Positions 8,530 through 17,723 are shown, counted from the stretch's first letter. The stretch: DNA of 50,329 nucleotides from Afipia sp. (GCA_017474385.1 JAFVHU010000038.1:1-50329); one strand, 5' to 3'. The notes: a model not told the origin generated them from the sequence alone. Numbers and translations are program-made.

Positions 8530-8993
8530 TACTTCTTCCACCGCGCCGCTGCATTGTCGTCATGGGCCTGCGCATCGACCCACACTTTGTTGTCCGCGCG
8601 TTCCTCGGATTTCCAGAACGGCGCATTGGTCTTGAGATAATCCATCAGAAATTCCGCGGCCTGAAACGCCGCCTCGCGATGTACCGACGCAGTCAGCACC
8701 AGCACGATATTGTCACCCGGCACGACACGGCCGTAACGGTGGATCACGGTGACGCCGGTCAGCGGCCAGCGCGCGATCGCTTCCGACACATGCCGTCCGA
8801 TCTCGGCTTCCGCCATGCCGGGATAATGCTCCAGCGTCATTGCGGCGATCGCCTTGTCGCCTTCGCCTCCGCGGCAGATGCCGGAGAAGCTCACCACCGC
8901 GCCGATGTCGGTGCTGCTCTTGGTCAGCGCCGCGATTTCCGCTGCGATGTCGAAATCGGCAGACTGGATTCGGATGGTGACGGGCGTCGTCAT
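8529..8993 (-). CDS. moaE: Molybdopterin synthase catalytic subunit
   Basis: Large subunit of molybdopterin synthase, which puts two sulfurs into precursor Z (cPMP) using the thiocarboxylated MoaD tail. The 154 residues contain the MTLEHYPGMAE segment, the active-site stretch VIHRYGRVVPGDNIV and the conserved catalytic Lys region APFWKSE near residue 135. It lies 8 bases after moaD and overlaps prmB by one base, so all three are co-transcribed. Confidence 0.95.
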   Translation of the reverse strand: MTTPVTIRIQSADFDIAAEIAALTKSSTDIGAVVSFSGICRGGEGDKAIAAMTLEHYPGMAEAEIGRHVSEAIARWPLTGVTVIHRYGRVVPGDNIVLVLTASVHREAAFQAAEFLMDYLKTNAPFWKSEERADNKVWVDAQAHDDNAAARWKK

Positions 8994-9001
8994 TTTGAGA
9001 G

Positions 9002-9253
9002 TTAACCGCCGGTCATCGGCGGGAAAAACGCGATCTCGCGTGCACCGGCGATCGCAGTGTCAGGCTTCACATGGGTATGGTCGATGGCGGCGCGGATCGT
9101 GCGCGGCGACGCGAAGGCATTGGCGTATTCCTCGCCGCGCGCCACCAGCCACTGCATCAGGTCGGACACGGTATGCACGCTCGCCGGCGGCTCCAGCGTT
9201 TCCTCGGCCTTGCCGACGCGTTCGCGCACCCATGCGAAATACAGAACCTTCAC
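9002..9253 (-). CDS. moaD: Molybdopterin synthase sulfur carrier subunit
   Basis: Ubiquitin-like sulfur carrier, 83 residues, ending in the diagnostic C-terminal Gly-Gly (FPPMTGG) that is adenylated and thiocarboxylated before sulfur transfer to precursor Z in MoaE. The start is GTG at 9253 (MKVLYFAWVRERVG); the GTGA there overlaps the stop codon of pgsA, so translation is coupled. The frame stays open far upstream over pgsA, but that part is only a shadow of pgsA. moaE follows 8 bases later. Confidence 0.93.
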   Translation of the reverse strand: MKVLYFAWVRERVGKAEETLEPPASVHTVSDLMQWLVARGEEYANAFASPRTIRAAIDHTHVKPDTAIAGAREIAFFPPMTGG

Positions 9254-9864
9254 CGGTCTTCCTCGGTCAGATGATGGATTCCTGCGCGCAGGTAATCCCA
9301 TCCGGTGTAGATGGTGAGAATGGCCGAAATCCACAACAATATAATGCCGATCAGAACGGTCGGCGGCAGGATCATTTCGCCCGCCTCGCCCGCGATCAGG
9401 AAGCCGATGGCCACGAGTTGCACCGTGGTTTTCCACTTCGCCAATTGCGACACCGGTACGCTGATGCGGACGGCGGCAAGATATTCGCGCAGGCCCGACA
9501 CCAGAATTTCGCGGCAGAGGATCACGATGGCCGCCCAAAGCGACCAGCCGCGAATGGTTTCGTCCGCCGCCAGCATCAAGAGGCACGACGCCACCAGAAG
9601 CTTGTCCGCGATCGGGTCCAGCATCTTGCCGAGCGAGGACTGCTGATCCCAGATCCGCGCGTAGTAGCCGTCGAGAAAATCGGTGATGCCCGCGGCGATA
9701 AAGACGAACAGCGCCACCCAGCGCAGCCACAGCGGCGCACCCATGATGGACTGCGCATACATGCAGCCGATCACCACCGGGATGGCGGCGATCCGGGAGT
9801 AAGTCAGGATATTGGGCAGCGACAGCGAGCGCTTTGCTGGCTTCGGGGCGACGACACTGGTCAT
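9250..9864 (-). CDS. pgsA: Phosphatidylglycerophosphate synthase
   Basis: CDP-diacylglycerol--glycerol-3-phosphate 3-phosphatidyltransferase, the committed step to phosphatidylglycerol, in the inner membrane. The 204 residues contain the CDP-alcohol phosphotransferase signature DG-x2-AR-x8-G-x3-D-x3-D as FLDGYYARIWDQQ followed by LGKMLDPIADKL (about residues 64-92), and several hydrophobic segments. It follows uvrC after 87 bases and overlaps moaD by GTGA. The uvrC-pgsA-moaD-moaE order is common in alphaproteobacteria. Confidence 0.95.
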   Translation of the reverse strand: MTSVVAPKPAKRSLSLPNILTYSRIAAIPVVIGCMYAQSIMGAPLWLRWVALFVFIAAGITDFLDGYYARIWDQQSSLGKMLDPIADKLLVASCLLMLAADETIRGWSLWAAIVILCREILVSGLREYLAAVRISVPVSQLAKWKTTVQLVAIGFLIAGEAGEMILPPTVLIGIILLWISAILTIYTGWDYLRAGIHHLTEEDR

Positions 9865-9951
9865 GGTGTTACCAATACTGCGAAAGTGCCCGCGTCAACA
9901 GCCCGGTGGGCGCATTTCCGGTAAGTCTAAATGCTGGCTGCGGCGAGACGT

Positions 9952-12009
9952 TCAACCGTTCCCCGGATGGAAGAAATCGAAGATTTTACGAGCACTTTCA
10001 GCGCTCACCCCCGGAACCTTGCCCAGATCTGCCACCGAGGCCCGCTCGATCTCCTTCAGGGTCCCGAAATGATGCAGCAGGGCACGTTTACGTGACGGGC
10101 CGATGCCGGGAATTTCCTGCAATCCGGCCTCGCGGATGTCCTTCTTGCGCAACTTGCGGTGCGAGCCGATGACAAAACGATGCGCCTCATCGCGCAGCCG
10201 CTGGATGAAGTACAGCACCGGATCGCGCGGCTCGAGCTTGATCGACGGCCGGCCGGGCATGAACAGGGTTTCCCGCCCGGCGTCGCGGTCCGGTCCCTTG
10301 GCCACCGCAATCAGCGAGACGTCCGTCAGGTTCAGTCCCGTGAAAATCTCGCGCGCGGCATTGAGCTGGCCCTGTCCGCCGTCGATGATCACGAGATCGG
10401 GCCATTGCGGCACGGCATCGTCGCTCGGCTTTTTCCCTTCGGCCGCATCGTTGATCAGCCGCTTGAAGCGGCGCTCCAGCACCTCGCGCATCATGCCGTA
10501 ATCGTCGCCCGGAGCTAAGCCTTCCGACTTGATGTTGAACTTGCGGTATTGATTCTTCAGGAAGCCTTCCGGCCCTGCGACGATCATCGCGCCGACCGCG
10601 TTGGTGCCCTGGATGTGGCTGTTGTCGTAAACCTCGATCCGCTTCGGCACACGCGGCAATCCCAGCGCCGTCGAAAGTCCCTCCAGCAACCGCGTCTGCG
10701 TGGCGGTGTCGGCGAGCTTGCGGCCGAGCGCCTCGCGCGCATTGGTCAGCGCATGCGCGACCAGTTCCTTCTTCTCGCCCCGCTGCGGTGCCGAGACCTC
10801 GATCTTGTGCCCCGCCTTGACGGACAGCGCCTCCGCCAGCAACTCCTGATCGTCAACGCGATGCGAAAGCAGGATCAGTTTCGGCGGCGGCTTGTCGTCG
10901 TAGAACTGCGCAAGGAACGAGCCGAGCACTTCGCCGGCATCGATCGATTTGTCGGCGCGCGGGAAATAGGCGCGGTTGCCCCAGTTCTGCCCGGTGCGGA
11001 AGAAGAACACCTCAACGCAGGAGTAGCCGCCTTCCTGATGGATTGCGAACACGTCCGCTTCTTCAACAGTGCGCGGATTGATGCCCTGCTGCGACTGGAT
11101 CGCGGAGAGCGCAGCAAGACGGTCGCGATAGAGCGCGGCGGTTTCGAATTCGAGTTCCTGCGAAGCCTTCTCCATCTCGCCCGCGAGTTCCTGTTTCACC
11201 AGCCGCGAGCGGCCGGAGAGAAACTCATTCGCCTCGCGCACCAGTTCGGTGTAGCCGGGGAAATCGATCTCGCCCGTGCAGGGACCGGAGCAGCGCTTGA
11301 TTTGGTACAGCAGGCAAGGCCGCGTCCGGCTTTCGAAGAATGAATCGCTGCAGGAGCGCACCAGAAACGCGCGCTGCAGCGCCGTGATGGTGCGGTTGAC
11401 CGCGCCCACCGACGCGAACGGCCCAAAGTAACGGCCGGGCCTCGTCTGCGCGCCGCGATGCTTGACGATCTGCGGTGCCCAGTGATCGCCGGTAATCAGG
11501 ATATAAGGAAACGACTTGTCGTCGCGCAGTTGCACGTTGAAGCGCGGCCGCAGCTGCTTGATGAGGTTGGCTTCCAGCAGCAGCGCTTCGGTCTCGGTCG
11601 CGGTGGAAACCATCTCCACATTGGCGGTCATCGCGATCATGCGCGCAATGCGCGCCACCTGGCCCGTCGGCCGCGCATACGATGCGAGCCGTTTCTTCAC
11701 GCTCTTGGCCTTGCCGACATAGAGCACATCGTTGGCCGCATTGAGCATGCGGTAGACGCCCGCTGAAGTCGGCGCGAGCTTCACCGCGCGCTCGATCGCC
11801 GCGCGTCCGATGGCGAGCGTGCCTTCGCTGGCGATTTCAGCGGAATCGTCAACCGGCTCCGGAAGACGAGCTTCCTCATCTTCCTCGGCGGTAATCGAGG
11901 CCGGGTCTAGGTCCTGTCCGCGCAGGTTCCGCGCGGAAGGCTCCTGCGGGGGCGCGTCCGGCGCCGGTTGATCCGGCGGCTGCGTCGGGTCGGAGGTGTC
12001 GTGAATCAT
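9952..12009 (-). CDS. uvrC: Excinuclease ABC subunit C
   Basis: Dual-incision endonuclease of nucleotide excision repair; with UvrB it cuts on both sides of a lesion. The 685 residues show the GIY-YIG nuclease domain ([20 protein letters not shown], about residues 75-95), a UVR helical segment binding UvrB ([20 protein letters not shown], about 285), the RNase H-like domain ([19 protein letters not shown], about 465) and two helix-hairpin-helix motifs at the C-terminus ([17 protein letters not shown] and [13 protein letters not shown]). The first 60 residues are an acidic, Pro-rich tail not found in E. coli UvrC. No strong Shine-Dalgarno precedes the ATG at 12009. Confidence 0.97.
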   Translation of the reverse strand: MIHDTSDPTQPPDQPAPDAPPQEPSARNLRGQDLDPASITAEEDEEARLPEPVDDSAEIASEGTLAIGRAAIERAVKLAPTSAGVYRMLNAANDVLYVGKAKSVKKRLASYARPTGQVARIARMIAMTANVEMVSTATETEALLLEANLIKQLRPRFNVQLRDDKSFPYILITGDHWAPQIVKHRGAQTRPGRYFGPFASVGAVNRTITALQRAFLVRSCSDSFFESRTRPCLLYQIKRCSGPCTGEIDFPGYTELVREANEFLSGRSRLVKQELAGEMEKASQELEFETAALYRDRLAALSAIQSQQGINPRTVEEADVFAIHQEGGYSCVEVFFFRTGQNWGNRAYFPRADKSIDAGEVLGSFLAQFYDDKPPPKLILLSHRVDDQELLAEALSVKAGHKIEVSAPQRGEKKELVAHALTNAREALGRKLADTATQTRLLEGLSTALGLPRVPKRIEVYDNSHIQGTNAVGAMIVAGPEGFLKNQYRKFNIKSEGLAPGDDYGMMREVLERRFKRLINDAAEGKKPSDDAVPQWPDLVIIDGGQGQLNAAREIFTGLNLTDVSLIAVAKGPDRDAGRETLFMPGRPSIKLEPRDPVLYFIQRLRDEAHRFVIGSHRKLRKKDIREAGLQEIPGIGPSRKRALLHHFGTLKEIERASVADLGKVPGVSAESARKIFDFFHPGNG

Positions 12010-12225
12010 GATCAGAACTTAAGGGCTAGGAGCCAATTCATCCAGCAGGCGCGTGTAACACTTTCTTAAGGATGTGAATGCGGCGGCGGGCCGCCTTAAC
12101 GACCGCTTAACGTAAAACTCTCGATAAATTTTACGCAGAAAAGGTGGACTTCCGTAACCACGCGGGTCCGCTTCGCCTCGAAGGACTAACAACGGCCACG
12201 CCGGCGTGCGCGTGAGGAGAGTGAG

Positions 12226-12855
12226 ATGAATAAGAAGATTTTTGGCGCGATCATCGCCGCCGCAACATGCGTGAGCGCGTCCGCGCAGGCCGCGGACATC
12301 TACGGCCGCCGCCCCTATGCACAGCCCTATACGGTCAATCAGCCGCTCGCCAATAGCTGGATCGGCCCGTATATCGGCGGCAATCTCGGCTACGGCTGGG
12401 GCGATGTGTCCAACAACGGCGCGAAGCCTTCAGGCGTGCTCGGCGGACTTCAGGCCGGTTACAACTGGCAGAACGGCGCGTGGGTGGCCGGCATCGAGGC
12501 CGATCTTCAACTCAACTCGGCGGACGATACGTTCGCGCCGTGGAAGTTCTCGAATCCGTGGTTCGGCACTGTGCGCGGCCGCGTGGGTTATGCCTTCAAC
12601 AGCGTCCTGCTTTACGGCACCGGCGGTCTCGCGTTCGGCGCACTGAAGGCCCAGTTGCCGGGCGGCCTCTCGGAAACCAACACTTCGGCAGGCTGGACGA
12701 TCGGCGCCGGCGCCGAATTCGCGCTGAACCAGAACTGGTCGGCCAAGGTCGAATATCTTTACATCGATCTCAGCGAGAAGAACTTCCTGACGACCGGCAT
12801 GTCGAACGGCTACCAGTTCAGCACGGTCCGTGTTGGCGTCAACTACCGCTTCTGA
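12226..12855 (+). CDS. Outer-membrane beta-barrel protein (Omp31-like)
   Basis: A 209-residue exported protein with a signal peptide (MNKKIFGAIIAAATCVSASA, cut near QAA-DIYG). The rest is an eight-stranded-barrel pattern of alternating residues (IGPYIGGNLGYGWGDV, VGYAFNSVLLYGTGGLAFG, WSAKVEYLYIDL) that ends in VGVNYRF, a C-terminal Phe as required for Bam assembly. This is the Omp25/Omp31-type porin-like family common in Rhizobiales. GAGGAGAGTGAG sits just before the ATG at 12226. A strong terminator follows at 12882. The 216 bases before it must hold the promoter. Confidence 0.93.
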   Translation: MNKKIFGAIIAAATCVSASAQAADIYGRRPYAQPYTVNQPLANSWIGPYIGGNLGYGWGDVSNNGAKPSGVLGGLQAGYNWQNGAWVAGIEADLQLNSADDTFAPWKFSNPWFGTVRGRVGYAFNSVLLYGTGGLAFGALKAQLPGGLSETNTSAGWTIGAGAEFALNQNWSAKVEYLYIDLSEKNFLTTGMSNGYQFSTVRVGVNYRF

Positions 12856-12881
12856 TCCAGATCGCGTATCTGCGATCCATC

Positions 12882-12909
12882 AATCCCGGGCCTCTCGCCC
12901 GGGATTTTT
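12882..12909 (+). terminator. Rho-independent terminator after the beta-barrel gene
   Basis: AATCCCGGGC (12882-12891) pairs with GCCCGGGATT (12897-12906) around CTCTC, followed by a T-rich run. It lies between the convergent barrel and cold-shock genes. Confidence 0.93.
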
Positions 12910-12935
12910 ATTTCGGCCATGACGCCCGGAAAAGC

Positions 12936-13151
12936 TCAGGGCGAAATCACGAGATTGACCGCCTTCGGTCCCTTGCCCTTTTTGTCGGGCTCGACTTCAA
13001 AAGTAATACGCTGTCCTTCGATCAGATCCTTCAGTCCCGCGCGCTCAACTGCGGTAATGTGCACGAACACATCGCGTCCGCCGTCATCCGGCTTGATGAA
13101 TCCGTATCCACGCTCGGCATTGAAGAACTTGACGACACCTGTCATGGCCAT
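12936..13151 (-). CDS. cspA: Cold-shock domain protein
   Basis: Small single-stranded nucleic-acid-binding protein that acts as an RNA chaperone. It has 71 residues from the ATG at 13151 (MAMTGVVKFF); the longer open frame to 13211 is not protein-like, and GGGGAGGGG lies 6 bases before this ATG. RNP1 is seen as GYGFIKPDD and RNP2 as DVFVHITAV; the lysine-rich loop GKGPKAVNLV closes the barrel. The 272 bases between this gene and the end of rlmJ upstream on the same strand may hold its promoter and a long 5' leader, as is common for csp genes, but I could not identify a cold-box. Confidence 0.95.
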   Translation of the reverse strand: MAMTGVVKFFNAERGYGFIKPDDGGRDVFVHITAVERAGLKDLIEGQRITFEVEPDKKGKGPKAVNLVISP

Positions 13152-13423
13152 CGGGAACCCCTCCCCGCATTGCACCTCCGGCGCGCAACGCGCGCCGGCC
13201 AGGCCCGGCATTCACTGCCGGAAAGCGGCGGCCTTGAAGAGCGCCTCCCAAAACCGGAAACGCCCGGGGCCTCTCGTCATTCCGCCGCGGCCATTCGCGG
13301 GCGCGGAACGTAAAAGCCGACCTTCACGGCAGTAGCATAATACGGTTCCCGCGGAATTGGCCATAATGCATTTGAGTTTTTCAGAGGCACGCCCAATTCA
13401 CGACCGCGCCGCAGCGCAACGCG

Positions 13424-14284
13424 TTACGCCCGCACCGCCTCGATCCGAAAGCGGCCGGCGCCACCTTGTCCCAGCGGCTTTTCGAGTTCGTGCAGGATCG
13501 CCTTCAACTCCGCGGCGAGAGTCCACGGCGGATTGACGATCAGCAAGCCGGCGGACACCAGTCCGGAGTCGGCCGTCTGCGGTGCGACGCTGAATTCGAC
13601 GCGCAGGCATTTGGCGTCGCTGCTACCGGCGTTCGCCACGCGCGCCACATGTTCCGCCAGCGAGTCGGTCGCGCGGCGTTCTTTCACCGGATACCAGAGC
13701 ATGTAGATGCCGGTCGGCCACTTGGCGTGCGCCGCACTAAAGCTGTCGGCCAGCCGCTTGAACTCGTCGCGGCTCTCGAACGGCGGATCGATCAGCACCA
13801 GTCCGCGCCGCTCGTTCGGCGGCACGAATGCCGGCAGTCCGGTCCAGCCGTCGAGATCGACCACGCGCGCCTGCTCGTCACGGCGCAATGCTGAGATCAG
13901 TCGCTTGCGCGCATTGGGCTCCAACTCGCAGGCGACCAGACTGTCCTGCGGCCGCAACAGCGCGCGCGCGATCAGCGGCGATCCCGGATAGGCAGTGAGA
14001 TCGCGCTGCGGATTGAACGCGCGGATGATGTCGAGATAGGGCGCGACCAGCGCCATCACCGGCTCGGACAATCGCGCCTGCATCAGCCGCGCGATGCCGG
14101 TGCGCCATTCGCCGCCGCGTTCGGCCTCGCTGCTGGTGAGATCGTACAGCCCGGCGCCGGCATGGGTATCGATCACCCGAAACGCGGCCGGCTTCTCATG
14201 CAGATAGGTGAGGATGCGCGCCAGCACGATGTGCTTGATGACATCGGCAAAGTTTCCGGCGTGGAATGCGTGACGGTAGTTCAT
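13424..14284 (-). CDS. rlmJ: 23S rRNA (adenine(2030)-N6)-methyltransferase
   Basis: SAM-dependent rRNA methyltransferase (YhiR/RlmJ family), 286 residues. The N-terminus MNYRHAFHAGNFADVIKH is diagnostic and fixes the start at 14284; the frame runs on to 14437 only through the repeat upstream. The SAM motif is around VIDTHAGAGLYDL and the catalytic N6-adenine motif is DPPF (VLIDPPFES). Length equals the E. coli enzyme (about 280). Monocistronic by position. Confidence 0.95.
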   Translation of the reverse strand: MNYRHAFHAGNFADVIKHIVLARILTYLHEKPAAFRVIDTHAGAGLYDLTSSEAERGGEWRTGIARLMQARLSEPVMALVAPYLDIIRAFNPQRDLTAYPGSPLIARALLRPQDSLVACELEPNARKRLISALRRDEQARVVDLDGWTGLPAFVPPNERRGLVLIDPPFESRDEFKRLADSFSAAHAKWPTGIYMLWYPVKERRATDSLAEHVARVANAGSSDAKCLRVEFSVAPQTADSGLVSAGLLIVNPPWTLAAELKAILHELEKPLGQGGAGRFRIEAVRA

Positions 14285-14352
14285 GGCGCGACAGTTACGA
14301 CATCGCGCGACGAAAGTAACGTCTCCACTTCCGGAGTTGTCTCCGCTGTAGA

Positions 14353-14440
14353 TGTCATCACCGGGCTTGTCCCGGTGATCCCGATTGATGAAGCACTTTG
14401 CCCTGATAATCGAGATGGCCGGGACAAGCCCGGCCATGAC
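14353..14440. repeat. Intergenic palindromic repeat, copy 3
   Basis: TGTCATCACCGGGCTTGTCC at the left end is identical to copy 1 over those bases; the right hairpin GGCCGGGACAAGCCCGGCC ends in ATGACA. It lies between rlmJ and the RNase T2 gene (both minus strand). Confidence 0.85.
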
Positions 14441-14472
14441 AATCTAAACTTATGTTGGGCTTGGCAGCGAAC

Positions 14473-15198
14473 CTACCCTCCGCGCACCGGCGGCATCACG
14501 ACCTTGTCGCGGCGGCAGGACCGGCGGTCGATTTCGTCGCAGGCACGGAACTGCAAATCCTTGCTCATGCAGATGCGCACTTCGCTGAGGCGCTTGCTGT
14601 CGCATTGCACGGCAATCGCCGAACTCGACAGGCCGGGATTGGCCTTGATGAAGGCGTCCTCGACATCACCTGGAGTCACCAGTTTGGTATCGGACAATTC
14701 GAGATAGTCGGCAGGAATCTTCACCGCCGCGCGGGCCTTGCGGATGGTCTCGAAATACGCGCGCGCGCCCAGCCCCGAACAGGTGCCGTGCTTGTCCCAT
14801 TCGTTGTAGATCAGCCCCGGCGCCGGCATCAGATCGAGCATCGAGGTCATGACGTTGCGATCGAGCCGCGGTGACGGCTGCTGGCAGTAATTCGGAAAGC
14901 CGCGATCGTATTGCGGCCACAGCCCGTGCACGACAAAGGAGAACGGCCGCCCGGCGCACTGGGCCTGGATGCCGCGTCCGGAATTGCCGCGCTCATGCGC
15001 GGCCTGGCAGAACGACGGCGACCACGACAGCGACAGCACATAGAAATCGAATTCGCCGGGTGTGTTCTGGCGCTTGTCCTGCGCCGATGCCGAACCCGCG
15101 ATGACGCCGGCCATCGCAAGGCCGAGCAGCGGGGCGATGAGCCCGGAAAAACCAGATGAAAAACCAGCGGCCGACGAGCCGGATCTGAAACCGAACAT
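14473..15198 (-). CDS. Ribonuclease T2 family protein, exported
   Basis: Endoribonuclease that cleaves RNA through 2',3'-cyclic phosphates, acting in the periplasm. From the ATG at 15198 (preceded by GGGGGCGTCGCC) it has 241 residues with a long N-terminal signal region ending about SASA-QDKR at residue 39. Both catalytic segments are intact: CAS I FVVHGLWPQ (His91) and CAS II EWDKHGTCSG (Glu133, His137). Several Cys residues could form the family's disulfides. The open frame to 15288 is less likely as a start. Neighbours are other small exported proteins, without an obvious link. Confidence 0.92.
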   Translation of the reverse strand: MFGFRSGSSAAGFSSGFSGLIAPLLGLAMAGVIAGSASAQDKRQNTPGEFDFYVLSLSWSPSFCQAAHERGNSGRGIQAQCAGRPFSFVVHGLWPQYDRGFPNYCQQPSPRLDRNVMTSMLDLMPAPGLIYNEWDKHGTCSGLGARAYFETIRKARAAVKIPADYLELSDTKLVTPGDVEDAFIKANPGLSSSAIAVQCDSKRLSEVRICMSKDLQFRACDEIDRRSCRRDKVVMPPVRGG

Positions 15199-15365
15199 GG
15201 CGACGCCCCCTACCCCTGTCCGCAGCCCCGGCCAGCCACCGGTCGCTTTCGTGCGGATTACGCAATGCTCAAAGCCTAGACAGGCCATAAGAACATTTCA
15301 AGAACAAAATCGCCCCGTCCACCGAGCAGACGAGGCGACTGACACAATGAGTTGATTCGCGAAGC

Positions 15366-15836
15366 TTACGGGCGCGCGGCCTTGCAGGACGGATTGTAGG
15401 CCCAGTTGCGATCGAGGCCGACCACACACCATTCGACGCCCGAGTCGAATCCGGCGAAGCCGCCGTCCTCGATCACCGAGAAATGCACCTGGCGCGCGCG
15501 GCCATCGTTCAACATGGCGCTGGCGGTGCAGAAGCGGCGTGGGATGCTGTCATTTGCCCAGGCCCGGAAAGCGACCTCATGGACGTTGGCAAAGCCAGTG
15601 ATCTCAAGGGCGGAATTCCAGAACTTGCCCTCTTTTTCGGCGAACTGCTGGGTAATGGTGCCGAGCACCTCGTTGCAGGGACGCATCGCGCCGTCATAAC
15701 GCGGGCCGGACAGCCAGAAATTCCGCTCCAGCACATTGGCAGCCTCGGCCGCCGGGCTCAGCGTCATCAGGCCAGCCACGGTGCCAAGCGCCAAGGCAAG
15801 CGTCAGTTTGCGAAGTGTCGAGAAAAGGTCGCGCAT
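15366..15836 (-). CDS. Exported protein of unknown function
   Basis: A 156-residue protein starting at the ATG at 15836 (MRDLFSTLRKLTLALALG), with a signal peptide cleaved near AEAA-NVLERNF at about residue 34. The mature part of about 120 residues has four Cys (in PCNEVLG, RRFCTASAM, EWCVVGL and PSCKAAR), which suggests two disulfides in a periplasmic protein. I recognise it only as a conserved hypothetical of the Bradyrhizobium group. The frame is open to 16292, but that upstream part runs over the opposite-strand gene and is not plausible. Confidence 0.75.
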   Translation of the reverse strand: MRDLFSTLRKLTLALALGTVAGLMTLSPAAEAANVLERNFWLSGPRYDGAMRPCNEVLGTITQQFAEKEGKFWNSALEITGFANVHEVAFRAWANDSIPRRFCTASAMLNDGRARQVHFSVIEDGGFAGFDSGVEWCVVGLDRNWAYNPSCKAARP

Positions 15837-16013
15837 GGGAGCGGTCCACCGGAATCCGGGATGAAGTTGTGCCGGAAGGTGCCGCGAAGCCATCAGCCGG
15901 TCAAGTGCAGCGCGGCAACACTCGCCAGCCAACCCCTGCCGAAACGCACGGGCATTCTTTCCATGGCAGCCCGGCCGCCTTATGGTGAGGACGAGATTCC
16001 ATGGGAGACGACG

Positions 16014-16322
16014 ATGCGGACAACGGGTAAGGCGATTCTGGCTGCGGTCTTCGGAGCGCTGATGTGTTCGCAGGCAGGCGCAGCCTGGTTCGACATCGAC
16101 ACGGTGCCGCCCTTCAAGGGCAACGACACCGGCGGCATCATCGCCTATTCGCTCTACAAGGAAGGCGCGGACGTCAAGGCGATGGCCCTCAACCACTGCG
16201 CCAGCTACGGCAAGTCCGTGAAGCTGACCGGCGTCGATGCCCAGTACGGCGGCTACATTTCCTTCTCCTGCGTCTGGGTCCATCCGGGTCACCTCAATCG
16301 GCCGCTGCGCGTCGGCTACTAA
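16014..16322 (+). CDS. Small exported protein of unknown function
   Basis: A 102-residue protein from the ATG at 16014, with GGGAGACG just before it. The signal peptide is MRTTGKAILAAVFGALMCSQ, cut after AGA. The mature part of about 80 residues holds three aromatic-rich segments and two Cys (NHCASYGK, SFSCVWVH). It is divergent from the exported protein at 15366-15836 and 23 bases before a DUF3617 gene, with which it probably forms an operon. Function unknown. Confidence 0.78.
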   Translation: MRTTGKAILAAVFGALMCSQAGAAWFDIDTVPPFKGNDTGGIIAYSLYKEGADVKAMALNHCASYGKSVKLTGVDAQYGGYISFSCVWVHPGHLNRPLRVGY

Positions 16323-16345
16323 AGCTCCCCTTCAGGAGACCGTCC

Positions 16346-16873
16346 ATGATGCGAATGCTTCGGTTGTTTCGTGTCATGGCGGTGGTGATTTTCGGCGGCG
16401 GTCTTGCCGCCCTTCCGGCGCTGGCCGATCCGATTGAAATGCCGAGCCGCAAGCCGGGGCTCTGGGAGCTGAAGCTGGACAAGGCCGGCGCCCAGACCAT
16501 GCAGCAATGCACCGATGCCACCACCGAGAAGGAGATGGCATCGACCTTCGGCCCGATGGCGAAGGAGATGTGCTCCAGGCAGGAGATGAAGAAAACCGCG
16601 CCCGGCCTGGTGGTCGATTCGACCTGCAAGATCGGCAACATGACGTCGGTCTCGCACACCGAGTTCAACGGCGACTTCAACTCGGCCTATACGGTGACCA
16701 CCACCTCGAAGAACAGCGGCGGTCCGGCAGGCATGCCGGCCGAGACCACCAACGTCCTCGAAGCGAAATGGATCGGCCCCTGCAAGGCGGATCAGAAGCC
16801 CGGCGACATCCTGATGCCCGGCGGCATGAAGATGAATATCAAGGACATGAAGGCGATGCGGCCAAAGCAGTGA
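16346..16873 (+). CDS. DUF3617 family exported protein
   Basis: A 175-residue protein from the ATG at 16346, with TTCAGGAGACC as Shine-Dalgarno. A signal peptide (MMRMLRLFRVMAVVIFGGG, cut near ALA-DPIEM) leads into the DUF3617 pattern: RKPGLWELKL near the N-terminus, then paired Cys in QQCTDATTEK, EMCSRQEM and DSTCKIG, and a beta-rich WIGPCKADQKPGD at the end. The family is periplasmic and uncharacterised. It follows the small exported gene by 23 bases and ends at a large palindromic repeat. Confidence 0.85.
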   Translation: MMRMLRLFRVMAVVIFGGGLAALPALADPIEMPSRKPGLWELKLDKAGAQTMQQCTDATTEKEMASTFGPMAKEMCSRQEMKKTAPGLVVDSTCKIGNMTSVSHTEFNGDFNSAYTVTTTSKNSGGPAGMPAETTNVLEAKWIGPCKADQKPGDILMPGGMKMNIKDMKAMRPKQ

Positions 16874-16880
16874 AAGCTTG

Positions 16881-17001
16881 CCTCACCTCTCCCCGCCTAC
16901 GGGGAGAGGTCGAAGACTGAGCAAAGCGAAGTCTTCGGGTGAGGGGGATTTTTAGGATTGCCCCTCACCCCAACCCTCTCCCCGTAAGCACGGGGCGAGG
17001 G
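16881..17001. repeat. Large palindromic repeat of the CCTCACC/CTCCCCG type
   Basis: CCTCACCTCTCCCCG and GGGGAGAGG form one hairpin, CCTCTCCCCG with CGGGG-CGAGG another, and the GGGTGAGGGG at 16938 pairs with CCCCTCACCCC at 16971, so the whole is a branched long palindrome. It has the same design, and partly the same sequence, as the element found inside ileS at 30353-30466. It lies between convergent genes. Confidence 0.85.
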
Positions 17002-17007
17002 AGAAAA

Positions 17008-17223
17008 CTACTTCCCGATCTTCCAGGGATCGTACTTCTCTTTCGAGTCCGGAACGTTCTTCATCGCGGCCCTGGCGGCGGCTTCTTCCCGCGCCATGCG
17101 CTTTTGCCGATCTTCGCCCTTCGGCTCGGACGCGCCGCCTGTATCGGGGCGTCCCCTGCCTTGCGCATGGGCCTGCCCCGCGAACAACACAGCAGCCGCA
17201 ACAGCAATCAGGACGAAACGCAT
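17008..17223 (-). CDS. Small exported charged protein
   Basis: A 71-residue protein starting at the ATG at 17223 (MRFVLIAVAAAVLFAGQAHA as signal peptide). The mature ~50 residues are highly charged and rich in Gly, Glu, Lys and Arg (EDRQKRMAREEAAARAAMKN) and end in KYDPWKIGK. No family recognised. The frame is open to 17358, but that part overlaps another gene's coding sequence on the same strand and lacks the signal peptide at its start. Confidence 0.65.
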   Translation of the reverse strand: MRFVLIAVAAAVLFAGQAHAQGRGRPDTGGASEPKGEDRQKRMAREEAAARAAMKNVPDSKEKYDPWKIGK

Positions 17224-17320
17224 CGGATATCTCCGTCGGAAGCTAACGGCCGGAAACCTAGCTCCGTTCAAGGCTCCAGAACAATCAGAAATGCTCAAGA
17301 TTGCGTGCGGCCCGGCGCGA

Positions 17321-17716
17321 TCAGGCCACGCCGAACCGCTTCTCGAAAGCCGCGACATTGATCACGCCGCGCCGATGGGTGCCGTCGCCGATCTTGCGGG
17401 AACCGTCCCACGCTTCCACGTCGAACAGCACGCTCTTGGCGTCGATCTGGCGCACGCGTGACGTCACGCGCACCGTGCGCCCGACCGGAGTCGCCGCCAG
17501 ATGCCGGACATTCACCTCCATGCCGACGCTGACATAACCTTCCGGCAACAGTTCGGCGATGGAGGCGGTGCACGCCTTTTCCATGTGCAGGATCATGACC
17601 GGCGTCGCATAGACCGGCGGCATGGTCGCCAGGAAATGCTGCACCGTCATCTCATGCGCAACGGTGACGACGGTTTCGCCGGGAATGCCGACGGCGACTT
17701 TCTCAAGCACGTTCAT
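17321..17716 (-). CDS. Hot-dog fold thioesterase of the FlK type
   Basis: A 131-residue cytoplasmic thioesterase resembling fluoroacetyl-CoA thioesterase FlK. The three catalytic residues of FlK (Thr42, Glu50, His76) have counterparts at Thr38, Glu46 and His72, all shifted by four (YATPVMILHMEKAC and VNVRHLAATP). The Streptomyces enzyme's fluoroacetate specificity need not hold; the natural substrate is an unidentified acyl-CoA. It follows the tautomerase gene by 7 bases and the DUF2000 gene lies before that, a probable small operon with unclear theme. Confidence 0.85.
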   Translation of the reverse strand: MNVLEKVAVGIPGETVVTVAHEMTVQHFLATMPPVYATPVMILHMEKACTASIAELLPEGYVSVGMEVNVRHLAATPVGRTVRVTSRVRQIDAKSVLFDVEAWDGSRKIGDGTHRRGVINVAAFEKRFGVA

Positions 17717-17723
17717 GTTTGGA

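Noticed and set aside
15837-16292. Upstream extension of the exported protein gene at 15366-15836
   Set aside because: It runs through the opposite-strand exported-protein gene, and the signal peptide starts only at 15836.
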